Source of the DNA: Anaerolineaceae bacterium UBA4799
GTDB taxonomy: Bacteria > Chloroflexota > Anaerolineae > Anaerolineales > Anaerolineaceae
Assembly (NCBI GenBank): GCA_002402725.1
Contig: DHGL01000009.1
Coordinates: 41,578 to 69,884, forward strand
Direction: 5' to 3'
DNA: 28,307 nt
In this document: positions 15,201-22,908 of the stretch, piece after piece
Numbering within the stretch: position 1 is the stretch's first letter
Layout of the letters: each line of letters opens with the position of its first letter
The notes under the pieces: model-generated
The model's database searches: none
Told to the model about the DNA's origin: nothing
What the model saw: only the letters and a program-made list of their open reading frames with translations
Program-made: the position numbers and the translations under genes

Positions 15201-18200
15201 GTACCGGCCATCTGCTAAAGAGGGAGCCTCATAATGTTGTTGACCATCTAATGTAAGTCCGCTATAGGTGAGCGTCGTAAAACGGTTGGTCGTGCTGACC
15301 TGAATTTCATATTGGTCCTCTCTGGATCCATCTGCGGGTGGCAGACTATCCGGTAATTCAGCACTATCCGCAAATAACCAGGTGATGGCATCATCTACCC
15401 ACCAGCGCCACGAAGTGGGAGAGTGGATTCCACCGGAGTTGGTGACAAGGTAGACCTCACTGTTCGGATGGCTCTCTATCGCTGCCTTTACAGCGTTTAC
15501 ACCGCTCACCCAAACTTTGGGGTATGTCATCCCGGGAAGTCTTAAGGTTCTCCCGTTCCACTCATTTGTTCCGATATATATAAAGAATTTGGATTCCTGG
15601 GATAAAGGATGACTGGAGATATAATTGATCAAACGGTTGTTCGAGAGCCAGGCACCCCCAGATTCTCCAAACCAAACGGCAGGTGAGAGGACCATGACTT
15701 TCGAGAAAACGTCCGGCTCCCTATATGCGGCGTAAAGTGTGATGAACCCGCCCAAACTCCCTGCCCCCAAGGCTGTGTGTTCCCGGTCGGTCATTGTGCG
15801 GTAGCGATTGTCAATGATCGGTTTCAGCGTATCCACGAGGAAGTCTACGTAAGCATCACCCTCCCCTCCCTCGCTGCTGGCGGCATCACTCACATACCAC
15901 ACATCTTTCATGTGAGTATTCACCCAAGGGCTGAATTCATCCCATCTATTTGCGCTATTAAAGATCGCGACTGCTATCAAGCCATTAATCTGCCCGTTAC
16001 GATAGAGCTCTTCCAATGTGTCATCAATATAATAACCATTGATGAACTTAGTGTTACCGTCATTAAGGTAAAGCACCGGGTAGGATTTGCCACTGGTCGC
16101 GTAATCCGGCGGCAGGTATACCTGAATCGTCCGGTTTTTAATTCTCAATTGGGGAGCCGTCACATTAAACGTATCAACCCAGCGAAATCTTGGTGATGGA
16201 TCGTTGGTGTAATTCCCAGAACCCGGTTCCATGATGTAAGGAGTTGTTGGCGTAACCGGAGAGACGATAAAAGAATAGGTTGGGGTACAGTTCTCGCTAA
16301 AGCCCGCGCCGTAATCCACTCTCAGACGCCAATAGTAACTCCCGGGTGGCAAGGTCGTGGTTGAGGTGTAACTCGTCATTGGTGCTAAAACCTCGCTAAT
16401 CACAACCGACTCCACGGCAAAGTCAGCCCTTGAAGCCACAAGTAGTTCGTATTGCAGCGCCCCGGTAGCTTCCCCCCAACTGAAGGCAGGGGTCGGAACT
16501 GTAATGGTTGTACCATGATTGGGAGTTTTTAAGATGTTTACCACCAAGGCGCGGGATTCACCCCAGGCTTCATTTCCAGCAGGATCCACAGTGGCTGCGC
16601 GCCAGTAAACCGTACCGAAAGGCAGCGCTTCAGCCGTGGTCGGTGCGTAGCTCGCGTACGTTAAACCTGGTTTTACCAGTTTGTCCAGGAGTAGAGATTC
16701 CGTGAAGGTGGGTGTTGTCGCCACCTGGAAGCGGTAAGACACTGCGCCGCTGACCCTCTTCACGCTCAGCTTCGGGAGGGTCGTCGTTGTGGTAGCCCCG
16801 CTTGCCGGAGAATAATAAGGCGGTGGTTTCACTGGTGTTGAATCAACCCTGAACGACGCGACCGCTGACCAGACACCAGGCGCATCGAGGGCATTGATGG
16901 CGCGAACGCGCCAGTAATATAAACCATCCATCAGTTCAGGAAGCACATAAGGTGGGAGATTTTCGGTTGTCTCAGATTGCACGATGCTGCTGAAAACGGT
17001 ATCTTTGCTTACCTGTATCTCGTACCCGGTGATGGGGATTGTTGTCGCTTCTACAATACTCCAATCCAGTGATGGGGTTCTGTCGTTAATGATTGCGTCA
17101 ATGGACGGTGCCAGCAAGACCGGTGCAGCAGACACGGGGCTGATCGTGAAATGCTGCACAGGCATCCAATCACCAGTGTCCACCTTCAGGCGCAGGTAAT
17201 AGGAACCAAAAGCCATATCGTCCGCAGGAATAAATGTCGTGGAAGTTAGCGTTTCATCGATCAGGATCGGTGATATAAAGTCCTGCGAGGTGGATACCTG
17301 CAGGTTGTACTCGCTTGCCCCCGGGAGGCCGATCCAGGTGAACTCTGGTGTGAGAGACGGGGTAAAGGAGGAATCTGCCGGTGACTGCATCAGGGTGAGG
17401 TTGAGAAGCCTCGAGATAGCAGGAATGGAGTAGTTGCCTGCCGCATCGACTGCCATGGCACGCCAGTAATATGTTTGGTAACCCAAGGCTGCCTCAACTG
17501 GAACGGTCCAGTTTGTACTCGTTGTGCTTTGAGCACAGGTCGGGTTTACCAGGGGATTATCGAACGCCGGGTTATCAGCCATCTGGAAGCAATACCTGCC
17601 GGCATCGCTGACAGGTTTCACAGCAAGGGTCGGAGATGTAGTGGTAATGTAAGCTCCATCTGATGGCGAAGTAAGTTGAGGTGTGACCGGTAGGACTGTA
17701 TCAATCGTGAATGAACGGTAACCCGACCAGCTTCCATTGACTCCTACAGAATCTATACCCCTGACCCGCCAATAGTAAAGCCCATCTGCCAGTGCGCTGG
17801 TCGTGAAAGAAGTGCCTTTGTCTGGCACAACCACATCCTGTACTGTGCTGGTAAATTTATAGTACGTGCTGATCTGAACCTGGTACTTCTCTGCGTTAGC
17901 AGTCTCGTTCCATGATAGCAAAACTTCTGAATGATTTTTCAGGGTTCGATTAGGAGTAAGCATAACCGGTGCTAGTGGAGGATTTAATGAATAGAACTTA
18001 TAAGTTGGAGTCCAGACGTCCCAGCTGGCTCCAATGCGCGCGCGGTAACGCCAGTAATATGTTTTACCGTTCGCCAATGCCCGCCCAAAGTAGTAGCGCG
18101 AAGAATAAACCGGCCCATTAATGATCGGCTTACTGAAGTTGTTGTAGAGTGAAAGCTGGATTTGGTAGGCGTTGGCACCGGGAGAATCAGCCCAATCAAA

Positions 18201-20333
18201 GGTTACTTTTGATGTCGCCAGTTTCTGCCCGTCGGCTGGCAGTATCTCCTCCACTGAAAAGGTCAACTCGGAGGAAACTCCACCCCCGGGAGCCGCATTG
18301 ACCACCGTTAAGGGAACCCGCAAAGGCTCACCAAGATACGATGATGGAACCTCCACCCGTAGCTGCGTTGGGCTGAGATATGTAGTGTTTAGCCCGGTTG
18401 TGTCCCAATTTACTTGCGAACAAGCAACAAAATTCGCACCGGTTACTTCAACGGTAATGGCGGGATCTGTTGATAACCGCGTCAACGATTGAGCGGGTGT
18501 GAGGGCATAAAGCAGCGGCCGTGGATTCTCTATGGTAAAACTCACAGCGTTGGAGGACCCACTTTCCAGTTCAGGGTTAATCACGGTGATGGTGTACTCA
18601 CCCGCAACAACTGTCAGGTCAGGTGTCACCACAGCGGTAAGCGAGGTGTCATCGATGAAAGTAGTCACAAGCGAAGTCTCACCCCACTTGACAGTGGAAC
18701 CCGCAACAAAATTCAACCCGTGAACCATGAGCGTTGTGAACGAGGGTTCATTCACAAACGATGAATAAGGGTTCAAGGTAGTGATTTCAGGTGGAAGTCC
18801 CTCACCTGTCAAAACCGGTTCACCCTCAGGAGCCTCTGAAGCTTCAGTGCCATCAAGAGGTTTGGACTGACCGATAAAATCCACCTCTGTGTGATCGGCA
18901 TCGACTACAGTGAGTGGGAAACTCAGGGGTGTAAATTCATAAACTTCGCTTGTTGGAATAATGGAAATTTCCCCCGGCGTCAGGCCGGTAATGGTGTAAG
19001 CGCCTGTTTCATCTGTGGTTGCCGTGTGACCCAGCCCGTCCGCTACTATTATCCCCGGTAGCGGAGCACCTTCCAGATCAAGAATTGTGCCGCTAATGAG
19101 GTAAGTGAGCGTGTCTTCAGTATCATCTAGTGGAGGATTTTCAATCACACCAGCCTTCGCATAAAATGCTACCTGTGTTGGAGAGACGGGGATTACCAGG
19201 TACCCCCCAGATATCGCCATCCCGGCTGTCTTTCCGGGTGTGGCAGCAACAGCCTCCCAGACCATAGAACCCGTACTGAGGCCAATTGCTTTGATTGTCC
19301 CATCCGGAAAATTGGAATAGGCATAACCGTTTGCCATAACCAGGGACGGGCAGGCGGTCAGTTCACTTGTTCCGCCGTTCAACGACCATACGACCGTGCC
19401 ATCAAGCGGGCTCAGTTTTTCTACGAAACCTGAGTGAGTTGTGATGATAAGATCACCGTTACCATAAGCTGCCTGACAGACCTCGCCAGTAAGGACGGGG
19501 GAAGACCAGGAAAGCGTGCCGGTAAGGGAATCAAGCCCACGAATGCTCCCATCTACCTGCGAAACCAACAAGGTCGTCCCCGCCAGCAGTAGTGGCATTC
19601 TTGAACCTGTAGATTGATTTGAGGTCCAAATAACCGCTCCATCTTCCCGGTTTATCGCCCACGCGGATAACCCAGTTTCAACGAAAACAGCATCCTCTGA
19701 CAAGACCGGTACTGATCCTGGACCATCGAGAGGCATCGTCCAGACAACCGAATTGGTTGAAAGGTCAATACTCAGCAGATGCTCATCCGAGGAACAGAAC
19801 ATCTGGTTACGATCCGCAGGAGAACAGGTGTAGGCGCTTGCTGCATGTTCTGCGGTCGGTACCATTCCAATCGTTGTGCCGTCTGAAATGTCCAGCCGTA
19901 CCAGGGTTAATGTATCATCCACCGGGTTTATACCGCCAACAACGATCTCCGACCCGGTCACCCCGCTGACGATTAGTTGCTCAAGCCCGTTGTAACACCA
20001 GGTCTGCGTCAGGTCAGCAAGTAAGTATGCACAAAACCCGTCATCTTCAAGAAGGAAAAGATAACCATTGGCGAGAATTGGTGAAGCGCCTGATAAAATT
20101 TGTGAGTTTGTGGTGATGAAGGTGCTTAATTCTAAAGGTGCTGCGAGCAGAGTTTCGCCCTCAGCGAAAAACGTTCCTGCCGGATCATGCCGGGCACTCG
20201 GCCAATCCGATTCAACAGCGATTTGCGCGGTGACTGTTTCCTGGGAAACATGCATGAGCAAGATGCTTGCGATAATAAAGAGAGAGAAAAGCCTGTTTAA
20301 TTTCCCTCCGATCTTTTGAATTGATCGGATCAT
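12222..20333 (-). CDS. Giant secreted protein: PQQ-like propeller, IPT/TIG, 15 Fn3-like domains with two inserted esterases
   Basis: This is a 2703-residue exported protein. A signal peptide (residues 1 to about 36) is followed by a PQQ-like beta-propeller (about 39-395; repeats such as LDSLTGTLSWSS and LSPLDGTVVWS). Next come a carboxypeptidase-regulatory-like domain (408-490) and two IPT/TIG domains (514-604, 605-694). Fifteen Fn3-like domains with YYWRVRA-type strands then form five triads, beginning near residues 695, 979, 1266, 1839 and 2416. In triads 3 and 4 an alpha/beta-hydrolase esterase (Fes/esterase-D type) of about 285 residues sits inside one Fn3-like domain. The nucleophiles are Ser1526 (GAGSLGG) and Ser2098 (GGASMGG), the catalytic His residues are probably 1637 and 2210 (GGIHxxxxWR), and a conserved GTNEWNGR may supply the acid. 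There is no C-terminal anchor. The ester substrate is unknown. AGGTAGGG precedes the ATG. Confidence 0.9.
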   Translation of the reverse strand: MIRSIQKIGGKLNRLFSLFIIASILLMHVSQETVTAQIAVESDWPSARHDPAGTFFAEGETLLAAPLELSTFITTNSQILSGASPILANGYLFLLEDDGFCAYLLADLTQTWCYNGLEQLIVSGVTGSEIVVGGINPVDDTLTLVRLDISDGTTIGMVPTAEHAASAYTCSPADRNQMFCSSDEHLLSIDLSTNSVVWTMPLDGPGSVPVLSEDAVFVETGLSAWAINREDGAVIWTSNQSTGSRMPLLLAGTTLLVSQVDGSIRGLDSLTGTLSWSSPVLTGEVCQAAYGNGDLIITTHSGFVEKLSPLDGTVVWSLNGGTSELTACPSLVMANGYAYSNFPDGTIKAIGLSTGSMVWEAVAATPGKTAGMAISGGYLVIPVSPTQVAFYAKAGVIENPPLDDTEDTLTYLISGTILDLEGAPLPGIIVADGLGHTATTDETGAYTITGLTPGEISIIPTSEVYEFTPLSFPLTVVDADHTEVDFIGQSKPLDGTEASEAPEGEPVLTGEGLPPEITTLNPYSSFVNEPSFTTLMVHGLNFVAGSTVKWGETSLVTTFIDDTSLTAVVTPDLTVVAGEYTITVINPELESGSSNAVSFTIENPRPLLYALTPAQSLTRLSTDPAITVEVTGANFVACSQVNWDTTGLNTTYLSPTQLRVEVPSSYLGEPLRVPLTVVNAAPGGGVSSELTFSVEEILPADGQKLATSKVTFDWADSPGANAYQIQLSLYNNFSKPIINGPVYSSRYYFGRALANGKTYYWRYRARIGASWDVWTPTYKFYSLNPPLAPVMLTPNRTLKNHSEVLLSWNETANAEKYQVQISTYYKFTSTVQDVVVPDKGTSFTTSALADGLYYWRVRGIDSVGVNGSWSGYRSFTIDTVLPVTPQLTSPSDGAYITTTSPTLAVKPVSDAGRYCFQMADNPAFDNPLVNPTCAQSTTSTNWTVPVEAALGYQTYYWRAMAVDAAGNYSIPAISRLLNLTLMQSPADSSFTPSLTPEFTWIGLPGASEYNLQVSTSQDFISPILIDETLTSTTFIPADDMAFGSYYLRLKVDTGDWMPVQHFTISPVSAAPVLLAPSIDAIINDRTPSLDWSIVEATTIPITGYEIQVSKDTVFSSIVQSETTENLPPYVLPELMDGLYYWRVRAINALDAPGVWSAVASFRVDSTPVKPPPYYSPASGATTTTTLPKLSVKRVSGAVSYRFQVATTPTFTESLLLDKLVKPGLTYASYAPTTAEALPFGTVYWRAATVDPAGNEAWGESRALVVNILKTPNHGTTITVPTPAFSWGEATGALQYELLVASRADFAVESVVISEVLAPMTSYTSTTTLPPGSYYWRLRVDYGAGFSENCTPTYSFIVSPVTPTTPYIMEPGSGNYTNDPSPRFRWVDTFNVTAPQLRIKNRTIQVYLPPDYATSGKSYPVLYLNDGNTKFINGYYIDDTLEELYRNGQINGLIAVAIFNSANRWDEFSPWVNTHMKDVWYVSDAASSEGGEGDAYVDFLVDTLKPIIDNRYRTMTDREHTALGAGSLGGFITLYAAYREPDVFSKVMVLSPAVWFGESGGAWLSNNRLINYISSHPLSQESKFFIYIGTNEWNGRTLRLPGMTYPKVWVSGVNAVKAAIESHPNSEVYLVTNSGGIHSPTSWRWWVDDAITWLFADSAELPDSLPPADGSREDQYEIQVSTTNRFTTLTYSGLTLDGQQHYEAPSLADGRYFWRVRAVNDVGTPGSWSAPADFRLDTTPPALPVYSSPAENEITTTATPRLIIKRVSDAANYRFQVAATPEFSGALLLDKTVTSISLSPSYLPNAAETLPFGLVYWRAGAVDKAGNESWGEERSFIVSNLKTPITGTTTTNTKPTLSWGAISGVVQYQVQLARTELFEEETTENYYINPPVTSFIPTNRLLAGNYYWRLRVNSGTGFSESWTPVASFIVSPVIPSAPVITSPVAGHYTNDLSPHLRWVESFQVYSPQLRVKYRTIQVYLPPDYATSGKSYPVLYLSDGSLQFEKGFYTDETLEALFYEGQIEGVIAVGVFTNPNRWDEYSPWINTDTDTIWHNWHADAREGGEGDAYIDFFVDTLKPIIDNRYRTLRDREYTAIGGASMGGLITLYGGLREPEVFSKVISLSPAVWYAEDGGKWLSNNRLLEYIRNHPQTELSRFYIFTGTNEWNGRRLTYPGWTYPKIWKSGVDAVYQTLTTTNPDIEIKYDIYPGGIHQTSTWRNWMDEAILWLFDDIEELPVTPPEDDPTNNGLAEDHYEVQISTSQYFNTIEYQGSTLGGQFSLEDAALKPGKHYWHVRAVNRMGVPGRWSSTSYLVIDTTAPGAPVPVSPGMNAVTYDTTPAFSVKSVASANLYCFQVADTETFENILVNADCAMTTAKPAWSVPSINKLPYGANYYWRAAALDVAGNISDWSGARRFTVSIMQSPLNGSNLTGFTPRFVWAGVAGAWQYQLQVSADAAFLDPNLGVMDVQLPTSTAYTSPTPFTAGKYYWRIRVMVSDTYGDWMPVQTFTVSPIPVAPALDAPVSGALTNDNTPLLSWQPVVDPFRPVSGYQVQVGRSPYFTTYSTEDVAGANSYETNAVTVDGRYYWRVRAVNDLGVYGKWSSSRSIVVDSTPPAVPSLIIPLDGINVHGIPFYYWRSDSSAKYYQFEFATDVGFTNIEYQTGELSVAFHILPGQKRGAYYWHVRARDLAGNWSNWSETRLITIAP
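13088..16537 (-). repeat. In-frame tandem duplication: two 1.7-kb Fn3-esterase units
   Basis: Two adjacent coding units, about 16537-14820 and 14820-13088, have the same domain order (C-type Fn3, A-type Fn3 with inserted esterase, B-type Fn3). Matching points such as TTGCCACTGG at 16087 and 14371 are 1716 bases (572 codons) apart, as are the two active-site Ser codons (15758 and 14042). The copies are clearly diverged at the protein level, so this is an old duplication and not an assembly artefact. Confidence 0.88.
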
Positions 20334-20632
20334 TTCCCTACCTCATTCATTTGATCGCCAATAAATATAATGACAGTTTACTGGCTCGTTGTTATTTGAT
20401 TATACTCTGGACTACTCCCCGGGGAATACTTTTCTTAAAATAAAAATAGCAGGTCATATATCCAGCCGTTCCACCATTTTTTATTAACATGGGGTGATTT
20501 GTTCCTGTTCTCGATTCTCCATTATAATTTTTCTAATATGTGGTCAACTGACATGCCAACCATTCATAAACCATTAACCATTCACTACCACACGAACAGG
20601 TAAATTCACAAACTAATTCAGAAGCCCCAATT
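20334..20632. other. 299-base AT-rich intergenic region before the giant gene
   Basis: No credible gene is present. On the minus strand it holds two promoter candidates. The first is TATAAT at 20399-20404, with the palindrome TCCCCGGGGA (20416-20425) at the -35 position. The second is TTGACC (20542-20547), a short 15-base spacer and TATAAT (20521-20526). Three direct AACCATT copies (20558, 20569, 20576) lie just upstream of the second. No terminator for the upstream lipoprotein gene was seen. Confidence 0.5.
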
Positions 20633-22762
20633 TTATCTTATTCGATAGATATACACCCCATTCATCTTGGTTGCGATGTAAAGCAGGTCACCTTCAATAT
20701 CACAAACCCACGCTTCCAGGGCTTCTCTCGCGTAACCGACAAATTCCGGTGAACCGGATGTAGAAATGTCCATCACCTGGTTACCATTGATAACAAGGTA
20801 GGGTGGTTCGGCATGCACCTGGTACACATAAGGGAAGAGGGTTTGGTCGACTGGCAATTCGACTGGATGCTGAGGGGCAGTAATATCGAATCGTTTCAAA
20901 CCCATCATCGCAGTGCCAATATACATAACGTCATCCGTAACATCGATATCAGAGGGGTTCATCATCTGTAATTCCGATATCTGGATCGAATTAATCAACA
21001 CCGGGTTGGCGCTGTTGCTGATATCCAGGATACGCAATGATAAAGGTTCAGACTGGTCAGGATCGATCTCTCCATCAAGCGCATAAAGGGTTGAACCGTT
21101 TATCGAAAGTGACCACTTACCATTGGGTAGATCAACAAATCCGGCTGGCGTCAGCATTTCGGGCTTTGAAATGTCCACCACCCAGATTCCTTCGCCGGGG
21201 TAAAACGCGTCTTTTTCACCCCAACCTGAAAGATAAGCATAATCCCCCGCAATCACCATATCATGAGCGCCATCAGAAGCAGCCTTATCAAAAAGCGCTC
21301 CAACCTCTGCCATTTTGTCAGGTTCACCAAGCGCTATGACATGTATTGGATAATTGGCATCGGCGATCACGGCGTAATCATCCACTATTTCTATCGCAGT
21401 TGGGTACTGCAGGTATAAATTCTTACGCTCATCATCATAAAAAACTTCTCGAGGGTTGAGTGGATTGGATACATCCACCATTCTGAAACCCCCTGAACGG
21501 CTGACGACAAAAGCATAGTCGTCTCTCACGGTAATATCCGTCAGCCAATCCGGTAAGGGTGTCATGTAACGCCCTGTTAACTGCGGACTCATCGGATCGC
21601 GCACATCAACTATGGTCAATCCATACGTCTGGTCTGGAATGTAGAGGTAACCATCGGCAATAAACATTCCTCTTTCCGGAAATTCATTTACAGCAAACTC
21701 CAACCCTCCTATGCTTGTGGGTAATACACCCTTGCGCTGTGGTTTAAGTGGATTCGAAACGTCATAGATAAGTACTCCGGGTTCGGATTCAGACAACAAG
21801 TAGGCATAGTCTTTTTGAATAACGATTCCACTTGGAAAATATGTGGAATCCCCGCTAACATACTTCGGACTGTCTGGTTCTTCCAAGTTAAGTATTGCCA
21901 ACCCATAAGACTGCACCGCCAGGCAGAGTTCATCACCGCATACATCTACTCCCTCAATCATCTTTGTGTATTCGCCTGGGATTTCATTTACGTCAAACGT
22001 GCCAACCTGCCGGGGATTGGCTGTATCTGATACATCTGCAACCATAAGCCCTCCCCCATTTATATCCGCCAAGTAAGCGTGGTTATCAACAACTGCTATT
22101 GAAATGAAGCTCCCTGATATGACTCCATCACTCAGGATTTTCGGGTCCTCAGGATGGGTCACATCTACAATAAATAAGCCTCCCGGATTGCAGGCGATGT
22201 ATACGGTTTTACCGATTATTTCAATGGAACCGCAGCCTGGGATCGTTGGAACCGCTGATCCAATCCTGGAAATTTCACCCGATGGGTTAAATTCATATAT
22301 ATACAGACCGCCATAACCCGTTGTTACATAGACGTAACCGTCCTCAACCTCAACCCCAAGGACAATCCCCGGGAAGATTTCGCTCTGGTTCATGAAAAGA
22401 GGATTAGCAGTGTCAGAGATATCCAATACCACCAATCGAGGTCCTTGTCCAAGGTAGGCAAAGTTGCCGCTCACCGCCACCGCTGCCGCACTGCCGCCAA
22501 ACTGTCCAACCAGTTCTAGTGAACCCGCGGCTTGGGGATTTGGTTGAGTCTCTTCTAAATCTTCCCCACCTTCAAAAGTTGCAACCGTTTCAGTTGGGGT
22601 TGCCTGAGCTTTTCCTTTTGATTCTCCGACTTGGGTTATCAGAGCCTGGGTGGTTCCTTGCAGTTCGTCGATTTTTTCACCCGAATTTAGGAGACTGCAC
22701 GCCATCAACATCAAAGATAGAGACAAAAGTAATAAGGAAAGGAGCGCGCTGTTGTCTTTCAT
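20633..22762 (-). CDS. LVIVD-repeat beta-propeller lipoprotein
   Basis: This lipoprotein of about 709 residues has a signal MKDNSALLSL, a hydrophobic core and lipobox LMAC (Cys22), followed by a Glu/Thr/Gln-rich linker. The remainder is about 14 repeats of some 45 residues of the LVIVD type: a strand such as YAYLADxxxGLxIVDVS, then NP/DP..P and a turn. Examples are GGLFIVDVTHPEDPKI, YGLTIVDVRDPMSPQLTG and GGFRMVDVSNPLNPRE. Fourteen blades would suit two seven-bladed propellers. No catalytic motif is visible; surface binding or scaffolding is the likely role, by inference. The ATG at 22762 is chosen because AGAGAGGTG precedes it and the lipobox then sits at the right distance. A longer frame to 22828 is unlikely. 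Confidence 0.87.
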   Translation of the reverse strand: MKDNSALLSLLLLSLSLMLMACSLLNSGEKIDELQGTTQALITQVGESKGKAQATPTETVATFEGGEDLEETQPNPQAAGSLELVGQFGGSAAAVAVSGNFAYLGQGPRLVVLDISDTANPLFMNQSEIFPGIVLGVEVEDGYVYVTTGYGGLYIYEFNPSGEISRIGSAVPTIPGCGSIEIIGKTVYIACNPGGLFIVDVTHPEDPKILSDGVISGSFISIAVVDNHAYLADINGGGLMVADVSDTANPRQVGTFDVNEIPGEYTKMIEGVDVCGDELCLAVQSYGLAILNLEEPDSPKYVSGDSTYFPSGIVIQKDYAYLLSESEPGVLIYDVSNPLKPQRKGVLPTSIGGLEFAVNEFPERGMFIADGYLYIPDQTYGLTIVDVRDPMSPQLTGRYMTPLPDWLTDITVRDDYAFVVSRSGGFRMVDVSNPLNPREVFYDDERKNLYLQYPTAIEIVDDYAVIADANYPIHVIALGEPDKMAEVGALFDKAASDGAHDMVIAGDYAYLSGWGEKDAFYPGEGIWVVDISKPEMLTPAGFVDLPNGKWSLSINGSTLYALDGEIDPDQSEPLSLRILDISNSANPVLINSIQISELQMMNPSDIDVTDDVMYIGTAMMGLKRFDITAPQHPVELPVDQTLFPYVYQVHAEPPYLVINGNQVMDISTSGSPEFVGYAREALEAWVCDIEGDLLYIATKMNGVYIYRIR

Positions 22763-22806
22763 ATTCACCTCTCTTATCGTAAAACCCCGCCGATGTTTAC
22801 CAATTA

Positions 22807-22812
22807 AGTATA
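22807..22812 (-). promoter_or_regulatory. Possible -10 box before the LVIVD lipoprotein gene
   Basis: TATACT on the minus strand lies 44 bases before the ATG, inside an 11-base sequence (AATTAAGTATA on plus, 22802-22812). That sequence recurs before the BY-kinase gene at 28275-28285. No good -35 is seen, and three 12-base direct repeats lie just upstream, as would suit an activator-dependent promoter. Confidence 0.3.
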
Positions 22813-22834
22813 CAGCAAAAGTTCCCACAGATAA

Positions 22835-22870
22835 TCCACGAACTCATCCACGGGTTCAGCCACGGATTCA
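22835..22870. repeat. Three 12-bp tandem repeats upstream of the LVIVD gene
   Basis: The units are TCCACGAACTCA (22835-22846), TCCACGGGTTCA (22847-22858) and GCCACGGATTCA (22859-22870). They are non-coding, between the DHHW gene stop and the lipoprotein promoter region, and end about 23 bases upstream of the TATACT box. Confidence 0.65.
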
Positions 22871-22908
22871 GGCAGAAAAGAGGTCAAAGAAAGGCGTAGA
22901 TCAAAAAC

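Noticed and set aside
15777..16196. 139-codon plus-strand frame, and similar ones at 14169-14546
   Set aside because: They are antisense to the two esterase copies and resemble each other only because the esterases are duplicated. There is no ribosome site and no recognisable domain.
13088..16537. Assembly error as the cause of the duplicated esterase unit
   Set aside because: The copies differ throughout at protein level, stay in frame, and differ slightly in length (572 and 577 residues), so they are genuine diverged duplicates.
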